From Rhodocyclales bacterium (GTDB taxonomy: Bacteria > Pseudomonadota > Gammaproteobacteria > Burkholderiales > Rhodocyclaceae): a DNA stretch of 7,046 bases. A program made the translations under genes and the position numbers. Numbering within the stretch: the first letter of the stretch is position 1; each line of letters starts with the position of its first letter. Positions 1-5,608 of this stretch are shown piece after piece. The stretch is from contig JAIOPW010000061.1 in assembly GCA_021413665.1 (NCBI GenBank), positions 1 to 7,046 of the forward strand, given 5' to 3'. The notes under the pieces were generated by a model. It saw only the letters and a list, made by a program, of their open reading frames with translations. It was not told the origin of the DNA and searched no databases.

Positions 1-462
1 GGCAGCGGCTACTTCGATTTCGTCGTCGAGTTCATGATCTTCCTCGCCCTGGCGGCGGACCGCATTGCGTATCGCGACTTGTCGCCGGAACAGCGCATGG
101 AATTCACCACGGCACTGGCGCAGCGCATGGCGGCGGCGATCGAGGACAACCGCGACATGCTCTTGTTCGACGTCGAGCCGGGCAAGTGCCAGCGCCACTT
201 CCTCGACCTGTTCAACAAGCGCGGCGGCGAATATGGCGACCACGGCTACACGGAGCAGGGGCCGGATTTCGGCTTTCGCCGCTGCTTCGCCGCCTGCCTG
301 AAGGAAGTCCTGCCGGAGAAGGATCGCCTGTGGGCGGTCGACCAGGTCATGGAAATCGAATCGCCGGAGGCGATCAAGGCGCTGGAGAAAACCCTTGCCG
401 GCTTGTTTCATCCCGGCGAGGCCAAAAGTCGGCGCCCGCGCGGCGGCGAAACGGGGGAATGA
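1..462 (+). CDS. Unrecognised protein, 3' part only (5' end outside window)
   Basis: The reading frame is open from the first base of the window to a TGA at 460-462, giving 153 residues with no stop upstream, so the true start lies before the window. An ATG at 34 is in frame, but it has no clear ribosome binding site before it and codes for the middle of a continuous hydrophobic stretch (FDFVVEFMIFLALAADRIAY), so I do not take it as the start. The protein looks soluble and mainly helical, with many charged residues and a basic, probably disordered tail (about the last 15 residues, rich in R, G and E). I recognise no catalytic motif or family. Its stop codon overlaps the start of the dioxygenase gene, so the two are probably co-transcribed and translationally coupled. 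Coding is supported by G/C-rich third positions and by the tight junction. Function unknown. Confidence 0.8.
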   Translation, partial: GSGYFDFVVEFMIFLALAADRIAYRDLSPEQRMEFTTALAQRMAAAIEDNRDMLLFDVEPGKCQRHFLDLFNKRGGEYGDHGYTEQGPDFGFRRCFAACLKEVLPEKDRLWAVDQVMEIESPEAIKALEKTLAGLFHPGEAKSRRPRGGETGE

Positions 463-1364
463 TGGGCAATCCCTTCGACCTCGACGATTCCGCAAGCTAC
501 CGCCAGTGGCGCGAACGCAAGCTCGACGTCGCGCCGCGGCGTATCGAGGACATCCTGGTCGCGCTGGACGACCCGCGCGCGCTGACGGCAACCGAACTCG
601 ACGCCTTGCTGCAACGCTGTTCCGTTGCCAACATGGCGATCTACACCAGCAACACCGTCGCTGATGCGGACAAGGAAATACCGCGTCGCCTGGGCAACCA
701 GCTCGGCCTGTTCCGCCTCGACAGTCACTGGTTGACCGACGACGATGCGATTTCTCCGATCTCGGTGAAGGGCGCGGAGGAGCGCGGCGAGCGCAGGGAG
801 TTCATTCCCTACACCGACAAGCCGATCCGGTGGCATACCGACGGCTACTACAACCTTCCCGAGCGCACGGTGCGCGGCCTCATCCTGCATTGCGTGCAGA
901 GTGCGGCGACGGGCGGCGAGAATCAGTTGCTCGACCACGAACTCGCCTACATCCTTCTGCGCGACGAGAATCCGGACCACATCCGCGCCCTGTCGCGGCC
1001 GGACGCCATGATCATCCCGGCGCGCAGCGATGAGAATGGGGTTGCCCGCGCCGCCCAGCCGGGGCCGGTGTTCTCGGTCGATGGCGCAGGCTTCCTGCAC
1101 ATGCGCTACACGGCCCGCACCATCAGCATCGAATGGCGCAGCGACGCCGCCACGCAGGCCGCCGTCGCCGCCCTGGTGCGCATCCTCGCAACCACGACGC
1201 CATGGACCCTGCGCGGGCGCCTGGAGCCGGGCATGGGCCTGGTCTGCAACAACGTGCTGCATGACCGTTCCGGCTTTACCGAAACGCCCGAGCACCGTCG
1301 GCTGCTCTACCGCGCGCGCTACCACGAAAGGATTGCCGTCTGGCCGGCGCGCGCCCCGATCTGA
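462..1364 (+). CDS. TauD/TfdA-family Fe(II)/2-oxoglutarate-dependent dioxygenase
   Basis: This 300-residue protein has the marks of the TauD/TfdA fold. An iron-binding HxD motif sits in the segment RWHTDGYY (His125, Asp127). The distal histidine is in NNVLHDRSGF (His267). An arginine cluster follows (Arg279, Arg280, Arg284), where the family binds the 2-oxoglutarate carboxylate. Such enzymes couple decarboxylation of 2-oxoglutarate to hydroxylation of a small substrate in the cytoplasm. The substrate cannot be read from the sequence, and no sulfonate transport genes are nearby, so I do not call it tauD. Two in-frame ATG codons lie side by side at 459 and 462. I chose 462 because GGGGGA (453-458) leaves 3 nt before it and none before 459. 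Either start overlaps or abuts the upstream TGA (460-462), implying translational coupling. Length is normal for the family. A specialised branch of the family, for example one acting on an amino acid or an acid substituent, is possible. Confidence 0.9.
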   Translation: MGNPFDLDDSASYRQWRERKLDVAPRRIEDILVALDDPRALTATELDALLQRCSVANMAIYTSNTVADADKEIPRRLGNQLGLFRLDSHWLTDDDAISPISVKGAEERGERREFIPYTDKPIRWHTDGYYNLPERTVRGLILHCVQSAATGGENQLLDHELAYILLRDENPDHIRALSRPDAMIIPARSDENGVARAAQPGPVFSVDGAGFLHMRYTARTISIEWRSDAATQAAVAALVRILATTTPWTLRGRLEPGMGLVCNNVLHDRSGFTETPEHRRLLYRARYHERIAVWPARAPI

Positions 1365-1373
1365 ATCGGTCGG

Positions 1374-1384
1374 TATAATTGCGC
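1374..1384 (+). promoter_or_regulatory. Probable sigma70 -10 box before the HDOD gene
   Basis: A perfect TATAAT lies at 1374-1379, 10 nt after the dioxygenase stop codon, followed by TGCGC. A start of transcription near 1386 would give a leader of about 20 nt before the TTG start at 1405. No good -35 hexamer is visible 16-18 bp upstream, so the promoter may be weak or activator-dependent. The GC-rich stretch after the -10 resembles discriminators of growth-rate-controlled promoters, which is an inference. The same 11-mer recurs just before dbpA. Confidence 0.5.
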
Positions 1385-1391
1385 CTCCCGA

Positions 1392-1396
1392 TGAGG
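1392..1396 (+). promoter_or_regulatory. Ribosome binding site deciding a TTG start
   Basis: TGAGG at 1392-1396 is followed by 8 nt and then TTG at 1405-1407, in frame with the HDOD protein. No ATG or GTG in that frame lies between the upstream gene's stop and the conserved start of the domain. The nearby ATG at 1391 is in another frame and stops after five codons. This makes TTG the best start. Confidence 0.6.
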
Positions 1397-1404
1397 CCGA
1401 CGAA

Positions 1405-2274
1405 TTGAGCGCACTGACTCCCGAACTCGAACGCAAGCTGGGCGTGGCCGTTGAGCGCATGCCGGCCTTCCCGCGCAGCGTGCAGAAGATCCTCGAACTC
1501 ACGCGCAACATCAATTGCCTGCCCAAGGACCTGGTCGGCGTGGTCGAAAAAGACCCCGTGATGACCATGAAGATTCTCAAGGTCATCAACTCGGCCTACT
1601 ACGGCCTGCCGCAGAAGATCACCTCGGTCGGCCAGTCGGTGGTCTATCTCGGCATCAACACCATCAAGAACCTGGCGCTGGGTTTTGCCGCGGTCGGCAT
1701 CTTGCCGCGCATGAACGCCGCCGGCTTCGACATCCAGCGCTACCTGCTGCATTCGCTGGTGGTCGCCGGCACGGCGCGCCAGTTGGCGACCCAGTTCGCC
1801 AAGGGCGAGGTCGATCCCGGCGACTGCTACATCGCCGGCCTGCTGCACGACTTCGGCAAGGTGGTGTTCGCCCAGTTCCTCGCCGTCGAGTTTCGCAATG
1901 CGCTGGTCCATTCGGTCGAACACGCGGTGCCCCTGCACGAGGGCGAGAAAATTGCGATCGGCGTCGATCACGGCCCGGTGGGCGCCATGCTGGCCAAGCG
2001 CTGGGCTTTTCCCGAGCACCTGATCGATTGCATTCGCGACCACCACAATCCGGACGCCGAACCTTCGGCGATGATGGACTGCCTGCGGGTGGCCGACCAG
2101 GTGGTGCGCTACCGCGAGGTGGGCGACAGCGGCAATCCCTGGCGCGAAACCGAAGCAATCGCCGCCCCGGCGCGCTTTGGTGAAGACATGGAGGCCCTGC
2201 TGGCGCAGCTCGGCACGCTGGACAAGATCATCGATGACGCCATGATGTTCGCCCAGGTAGGGCACGAGAAATGA
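1405..2274 (+). CDS. HDOD-domain signalling protein with conserved HD residues
   Basis: The 289-residue product is essentially a single HDOD domain, a relative of HD phosphohydrolases used in bacterial signalling, often with c-di-GMP or two-component pathways. Recognisable blocks are MPAFPRSVQKILEL (19-32), the segment VVEKDPVMTMKILKVINSAYYG (46-67), which is typical of the domain, GLLHDFGK (145-152), IGVDHGPVGAMLAKRW (185-200) and IRDHHNP (210-216). Many HDOD proteins have lost the HD metal ligands. Here His116, His148-Asp149, His189, His213/His214 and Asp231 are all present, so phosphohydrolase activity cannot be excluded. There is no receiver, GGDEF, EAL or membrane segment, so it is a stand-alone cytoplasmic unit. 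The start is TTG at 1405, supported by TGAGG eight bases upstream. It has its own TATAAT box in the short gap after the dioxygenase gene. The next gene begins 10 nt after its stop, so the two form a probable operon. Confidence 0.9.
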   Translation: MSALTPELERKLGVAVERMPAFPRSVQKILELTRNINCLPKDLVGVVEKDPVMTMKILKVINSAYYGLPQKITSVGQSVVYLGINTIKNLALGFAAVGILPRMNAAGFDIQRYLLHSLVVAGTARQLATQFAKGEVDPGDCYIAGLLHDFGKVVFAQFLAVEFRNALVHSVEHAVPLHEGEKIAIGVDHGPVGAMLAKRWAFPEHLIDCIRDHHNPDAEPSAMMDCLRVADQVVRYREVGDSGNPWRETEAIAAPARFGEDMEALLAQLGTLDKIIDDAMMFAQVGHEK

Positions 2275-2284
2275 AGGGTACCGC

Positions 2285-3181
2285 ATGAAAGTTCGATTCT
2301 GGGGCGTGCGTGGCTCGATTCCCTCGCCTGGCCCGCACACCATGCGCTACGGTGGCAACACCACCTGCATCGAAGTCCGCAGCGATGACAATTCCCTGAT
2401 CGTCCTCGACGCCGGTTCCGGCATATTTCCGCTGGCGCAGCAGTTGCTGAAGCAATTGCCCGTGCAGGCCAACGTCTTCATCACCCACACCCACTGGGAC
2501 CACATCCAGGGCCTGCCATTTTTCACGCCGCTCTACATTCCCGGCAACTCGGTGCGTATCCACGGCGGCTTCGACATCATTTCCGGGCGCGGCATCGACC
2601 AGATCATGGAAGTGCAGTTGCAGTACAGCTATTTCCCGGTGCGCGAAGCCGAGATGCGCGCCGGCATCGAATACGTGACGCTGAACATCGGCGAACCGGT
2701 CAGTGTCGGCGATGCGACGGTGACGCCGCTGATGCTCAACCATCCCGTGGTCAATTTCGGCTATCGAGTCGACTGCAATGGCAAGTCGGTGTTCTTCACC
2801 GGCGACCACGAACCCTGGGGGAACATCTATGCGCCCGAGGACGAGGGCTACGCCGAGTACCAGCAGATGGTCGACATGCAACAGGGGCAGCTCGACAGGG
2901 CATTGGCCGGGCTCGACGTGCTGATTGCCGACAGCTCCTACACGGCGGCAGAGTACCCGGCCAAGGTCGGCTGGGGTCACGGCACGCTGGAAGGCCATAT
3001 CGCCTGGGCGCGCCGGCTGGGTGTCAAGAAACTGGTGTGCACCCACCATGAGCCGACGCGTTCCGACGACGAACTGGAGCAGGTCTTCGCCGCCGCGCTG
3101 GCGAGTTCCGGCTACGTGCCCGGCGGGGCTGGCGAGCCCGAGATCATGCTTTCCCGCGAAGGGCTCGAACTGGTCCTTTAG
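2285..3181 (+). CDS. MBL-fold metallo-hydrolase, PhnP/cyclic-phosphodiesterase-like
   Basis: This 298-residue protein is a complete metallo-beta-lactamase-fold hydrolase. The N-terminus (MKVRFWGVRGSIPSPG, then RYGGNTTCIEV) is typical of the PhnP/COG1235-like branch, whose characterised members cleave cyclic phosphodiesters. The metal signature HTHWDH is at residues 68-73 (His68, His70, Asp72, His73). Further expected ligands are His153 (LNHP), Asp174 (FTGD) and a late histidine, His232 (GHGTLEGH) or His254 (CTHHEP). Two metal ions in a cytoplasmic active site are expected. The physiological substrate is not evident: cyclic nucleotide, cyclic phosphate and tRNA-end type substrates all occur in this superfamily, and no phosphonate genes are near. 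The ATG at 2285 has AAGGG (2274-2278) six bases upstream, overlapping the HDOD stop codon, so the two genes are almost certainly co-expressed. The gene ends just before a palindromic repeat and faces a convergent gene. Confidence 0.9.
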   Translation: MKVRFWGVRGSIPSPGPHTMRYGGNTTCIEVRSDDNSLIVLDAGSGIFPLAQQLLKQLPVQANVFITHTHWDHIQGLPFFTPLYIPGNSVRIHGGFDIISGRGIDQIMEVQLQYSYFPVREAEMRAGIEYVTLNIGEPVSVGDATVTPLMLNHPVVNFGYRVDCNGKSVFFTGDHEPWGNIYAPEDEGYAEYQQMVDMQQGQLDRALAGLDVLIADSSYTAAEYPAKVGWGHGTLEGHIAWARRLGVKKLVCTHHEPTRSDDELEQVFAAALASSGYVPGGAGEPEIMLSREGLELVL

Positions 3182-3208
3182 GCTCGATACTGTCCAGCTT
3201 GGACGGGA

Positions 3209-3279
3209 CCGTTCGCCCTGAGCCTGTCGAAGGGCCGTTTGTGGCGGCGGCCGTGCTTCGACAAGCTCAGTACGAACGG
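3209..3279. repeat. REP-like dispersed palindrome, possible bidirectional terminator
   Basis: Arms of 27 nt at 3209-3235 and 3253-3279 pair at 22 positions plus one G-U, around a 17-nt centre. The left arm contains CCCTGAGCCTGTCGAAGGG and the right arm TTCGACAAGCTCAG. I recognise this TTCGACARGCTCAG palindrome from memory as a repeat scattered in intergenic regions of many GC-rich bacteria. I cannot give it an agreed name. Only one copy is in this window. It lies between two convergent genes, where a strong hairpin could end transcription or protect mRNA 3' ends from either side. It has no U-tract, so it is not a standard intrinsic terminator. Confidence 0.75.
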
Positions 3280-3293
3280 CTTATATGAATGTA

Positions 3294-4622
3294 TTAGCGT
3301 TGCGCGAAGTTCGCGGCAGCCAGCAGTTCCTCGATCCGTACCAGCTTCTCGCGCGGGCGACCCTGTCCGGCAGCCACTTCCGCCGCATTGATGTTCTGCC
3401 AGCCGGCGAAGTCCACTGGCCTTGCGCCGCGTTGCGCGAGCAGGCTGTCGATTTGCGCCCCTCCCGGCTTGCATCCCGGCTGGCCGCCGGCCAGGTCGGC
3501 GATGATGAGGTCGGCCACGGCCAGGGCATCGGCCCGGTTGGCCGGCACCACGCCCTGAGGTCCGCGCTTGCACCAGCCGGCCGTGTACACGCCGGCTTCG
3601 ACGCGGCCTTCGCTGTTGGCCACGACGCCGCGCGTGGCATCGAAGGGCAGGTCGGGAAAGGGCGTGCTGCGATAGCCGATGGCGCTGATCACGGTATCGG
3701 CGGGGATGCTGAAACTCTCGCCGCCTGAAACGGCGTCGCCGTGCTCGACGCGGGTTTTTTCCAGCAGCAGTTCGCTGGCGCGTCCCTCGCCTTGGATCGC
3801 CAGCGGCGCCGCATTGAAAACAAAGTGCACGCGCAGGGGGCGATCGTCCGGGTCGCCGCGCGCGGCATAGCCTCGCAGCACTTCAAGATTCCTTGCGGCG
3901 ATTTTTTTCCGCTCGTCGGCCATGCCATCGGGGATGGTGTCTGGCAAAGCCGTGGCGTCGACCAGGGTGGCGACGCGCGACAACTCGCCGAACTCAGCCA
4001 GCTCGGCGGTGGTGAAGCTTGCATCCAGCGGTCCGCGACGGCCGATCAGCCAGATGTCTTCGACCTGCGCCGCGGCGAAGGCGGCGCGGGCATGGGCGCA
4101 CAGGTCCGACGTCGCCAGTTCGTCCGGCGTCTTGCCCAGCAGGCGCGCGATGTCGAGCGCGACATTGCCGTTGCCGATGATGGCGACCGACTTGCCGTCG
4201 AGCTTCGGCTCGAGGTCGCGGCCATCGGGAATGCCGTTGTACCAGGCGACGAAGCGCCCGGAGCCGTAGACGCCGTCGAGGTTTTCACCGGGGATGCCGA
4301 GGCGGCGGTCGTCGAGGGCGCCGATGGTGATCACCAGCACGTCGTAGGCGGCCTTGAGTTCCTCATAGGAAGTGTCGCGGCCGACGGCGACATTGCCGAG
4401 GAAGCGCACACCGTCCTTGCCCAGCGTGCGTTCGAACTGGCGTGAAATGTTCTTGGTGCCCTGATGGTCGGGCGCCACCCCGCCGCGCACCAGGCCGAAC
4501 GGCGTCGGCAGGCGGTCGAAGATGTCGATGCGGGCGCCGGGCAGCTTGCGCCCAAGGGCGTCGGCGACGTAGCAACCCGACGGGCCGGCGCCGACGATGG
4601 CGACATTCACGGGCGCGCTCAT
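3294..4622 (-). CDS. fprA: FprA-type NADPH-ferredoxin (adrenodoxin-like) reductase
   Basis: The 442-residue flavoprotein matches the adrenodoxin-reductase/mycobacterial FprA family along its whole length. It moves electrons from NADPH through FAD to a ferredoxin in the cytoplasm. Visible features are the N-terminal FAD-binding VAIVGAGPSG (7-16), LPTPFGLVRGGVAPDH (38-53), the NADP-binding VAIIGNGNVALDIAR (146-160), the NADPH 2'-phosphate-binding region IGRRGPLDASFT (193-204) and the late FAD/NADP segment GWCKRGPQGVVPANRADA (349-366). The frame is open further upstream, but the ATG at 4622 puts the FAD motif at the usual distance. No clear Shine-Dalgarno sequence precedes it. No ferredoxin gene is in the window. 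It is divergent from the PaaA-like diiron gene and shares a regulatory spacer with it, which suggests, but does not show, that it supplies electrons to that protein. The symbol follows family resemblance; E. coli-type fpr is a different, smaller protein. Confidence 0.93.
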   Translation of the reverse strand: MSAPVNVAIVGAGPSGCYVADALGRKLPGARIDIFDRLPTPFGLVRGGVAPDHQGTKNISRQFERTLGKDGVRFLGNVAVGRDTSYEELKAAYDVLVITIGALDDRRLGIPGENLDGVYGSGRFVAWYNGIPDGRDLEPKLDGKSVAIIGNGNVALDIARLLGKTPDELATSDLCAHARAAFAAAQVEDIWLIGRRGPLDASFTTAELAEFGELSRVATLVDATALPDTIPDGMADERKKIAARNLEVLRGYAARGDPDDRPLRVHFVFNAAPLAIQGEGRASELLLEKTRVEHGDAVSGGESFSIPADTVISAIGYRSTPFPDLPFDATRGVVANSEGRVEAGVYTAGWCKRGPQGVVPANRADALAVADLIIADLAGGQPGCKPGGAQIDSLLAQRGARPVDFAGWQNINAAEVAAGQGRPREKLVRIEELLAAANFAQR

Positions 4623-4700
4623 TGCTTTTGGCGGCCGCAGGCGCGAGGTGTTGCCGGAACCCGGACTGGAATCATGGCCATCGAAATATCCAGAATTGAA

Positions 4701-4729
4701 TTGACAGGGTTTAAATGATACACTATCAT
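4701..4729 (+). promoter_or_regulatory. Near-consensus sigma70 promoter for the PaaA-like operon
   Basis: A perfect -35 TTGACA (4701-4706) is separated by exactly 17 bp from TATCAT (4724-4729). Transcription should start near 4736, giving a leader of about 68 nt before the ATG at 4804. The region (about 4681-4762) is markedly AT-rich compared with its surroundings. The -10 element is the right half of a perfect palindrome, so repression by a dimeric regulator is plausible. Two direct copies of TATCGC (4751-4756 and 4759-4764) lie in the leader. Confidence 0.75.
4715..4729. promoter_or_regulatory. Candidate operator palindrome between divergent genes
   Basis: ATGATA-CAC-TATCAT is a perfect inverted repeat with 6-bp arms and a 3-bp centre. 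Each arm is also the proposed -10 element of one of the two divergent promoters. A dimeric repressor binding here would block both. It has some likeness to a Fur box but not the 7-1-7 spacing, and the regulator is not identifiable from this window. A looser inverted repeat, GATACA (4717-4722) with TGTATC (4749-4754), also surrounds the + strand start site. Confidence 0.5.
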
Positions 4730-4742
4730 AAACACAAAACAA
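4715..4742 (-). promoter_or_regulatory. Possible divergent promoter for the reductase gene
   Basis: Read on the - strand, TTGTTT (4742-4737), a 16-bp spacer and TATCAT (4720-4715) form a plausible but weak sigma70 promoter. A start near 4708 would give an 86-nt leader before the reductase ATG at 4622. It overlaps the + strand promoter so closely that RNA polymerase could occupy only one at a time. The -35 match is modest, so this is a tentative call. Confidence 0.4.
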
Positions 4743-4803
4743 TATAAATGTATCGCTTTATCGCGAGCCGAATCACCACCCCGACCTTTTCCGGAGAGCC
4801 GAA

Positions 4804-5607
4804 ATGAGAACATTCAAGACCTACGACAAGGGCGACGTCCTGCCCGACGACTACAAGAAGGCCCTGATCAACCTGATGTGCTTCCAGGCCGATTCGGAAT
4901 ACGCCGGCGCCCAGCGCGTGGCCGAGAACCATCGCTACGCCACCCGCCCGGAAGAGGCCTATCGTTTGTCGAAGAAGGTTTTCGAGGAAATGGGCCACGG
5001 CTTCTATGTCTGGAACCTGTTGCAGGAACTCGGCGTGGACGTCGATGCGCGCCTCTACGAGCTTTCCCACAACCCGGACAATCCCGATCCGAAGAAGGTC
5101 AACGTGATCAACGGCTTCCGCAAGGAGAACTGGTCGAAGTTCTTCGAGTGCTGGGAGGACGTCGCACTCTTTTCTACCGTGGTAACGCCCGCCGCCGTCG
5201 CCTTCCTCGGTCAGTACCGCGATTGTTCCTACCTGCCCTGGGCGCGCGTCAATGTGCGCATCCACAAGGAGGAGCACGGCCACCTCGCCTTCGGCGTCTG
5301 GGCCTCCAAGCGCTGCATCGAGTTCGGCGGCGAAAAGACGCGCGAATTCATGCAGACGCGGATTCCCAAGTTCATGCAGATGGGCCTCGGCTTCTACGGT
5401 CGCCCCTCGGCCGGCGACAGGAAGTCGCAGATGTTCGACATCTACTACGAATACGGCATCAAGGTGAAGAAGCCCGAAGAGTTGCAGGCCGAGTACATGG
5501 AGCTGCTCGAATCCCGGCTCAAGGATGTCGGTCTGGTCGTGCCCGCGGGCATCGAGGCCGACTACGACATGCGCATGGGCTACGAAGCCGAAGAAGCGGC
5601 CGCATGA
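4804..5607 (+). CDS. PaaA-like ferritin-fold diiron protein (orphan oxygenase subunit)
   Basis: This 267-residue protein resembles the PaaA/PaaC family (phenylacetyl-CoA epoxidase). Blocks that align by eye with E. coli PaaA are LPDDYKKALINLMCFQADSE (13-32), EEMGHGFYVW (61-70), RIHKEEHGHLAFG (152-164), IPKFMQMGLGFYGRP (187-201) and the C-terminal LKDVGLVVPA (239-248). Candidate iron ligands are Glu32, Glu62 with His65 (first ExxH) and Glu157 with His160 (second ExxH). The carboxylate expected on the third helix is unclear: Glu118 and Asp119 lie early, and Thr128 falls where PaaA seems to carry Asp. Both ExxH motifs make it PaaA-like rather than the inactive PaaC type. It is shorter than PaaA (about 309). 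No paaB, C, D or E is adjacent, so phenylacetate degradation is not supported; a substrate cannot be named. GGAG at 4793-4796 sets the ATG. A near-consensus promoter lies upstream and an unknown gene follows after 1 nt. Confidence 0.85.
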   Translation: MRTFKTYDKGDVLPDDYKKALINLMCFQADSEYAGAQRVAENHRYATRPEEAYRLSKKVFEEMGHGFYVWNLLQELGVDVDARLYELSHNPDNPDPKKVNVINGFRKENWSKFFECWEDVALFSTVVTPAAVAFLGQYRDCSYLPWARVNVRIHKEEHGHLAFGVWASKRCIEFGGEKTREFMQTRIPKFMQMGLGFYGRPSAGDRKSQMFDIYYEYGIKVKKPEELQAEYMELLESRLKDVGLVVPAGIEADYDMRMGYEAEEAAA

Positions 5608-5608
5608 G

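Noticed and set aside
1391..1408. ATG at 1391 as the start of the HDOD gene
   Set aside because: It is out of frame and ends after five codons. The in-frame TTG at 1405 has a well-spaced ribosome binding site.
408..1589. Long open frame (393 codons) on the - strand opposite the dioxygenase gene
   Set aside because: It is a shadow of a GC-rich coding strand. It crosses two recognised + strand genes, has low-complexity composition, and matches no family I know.
1276..2343. Long open frame (355 codons) on the - strand opposite the HDOD gene
   Set aside because: The + strand encodes a clear HDOD domain across this span. The antisense product is rich in His, Gly and Ala, as expected for a complement of biased codons.
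2228..3049. Open frame of 273 codons on the - strand opposite the MBL-fold gene
   Set aside because: The + strand carries the full set of MBL metal motifs. The antisense frame shows no recognisable domain.
3741..4445. Open frame of 234 codons on the + strand opposite the reductase gene
   Set aside because: The - strand encodes an end-to-end match to FprA-type reductases. This frame is its complement.
4674..4718. Fourteen-codon open frame (begins MAIEISR) in the divergent spacer, considered as a leader peptide
   Set aside because: It lies upstream of the + strand transcription start predicted at about 4736 and overlaps the -35 element, so it would not be on that transcript.
4713..4731. Palindrome in the divergent spacer read as a Fur or FNR site
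   Set aside because: It lacks the 7-1-7 structure of a Fur box and the TTGAT-N4-ATCAA pattern of FNR. I keep it only as an operator for an unknown regulator.
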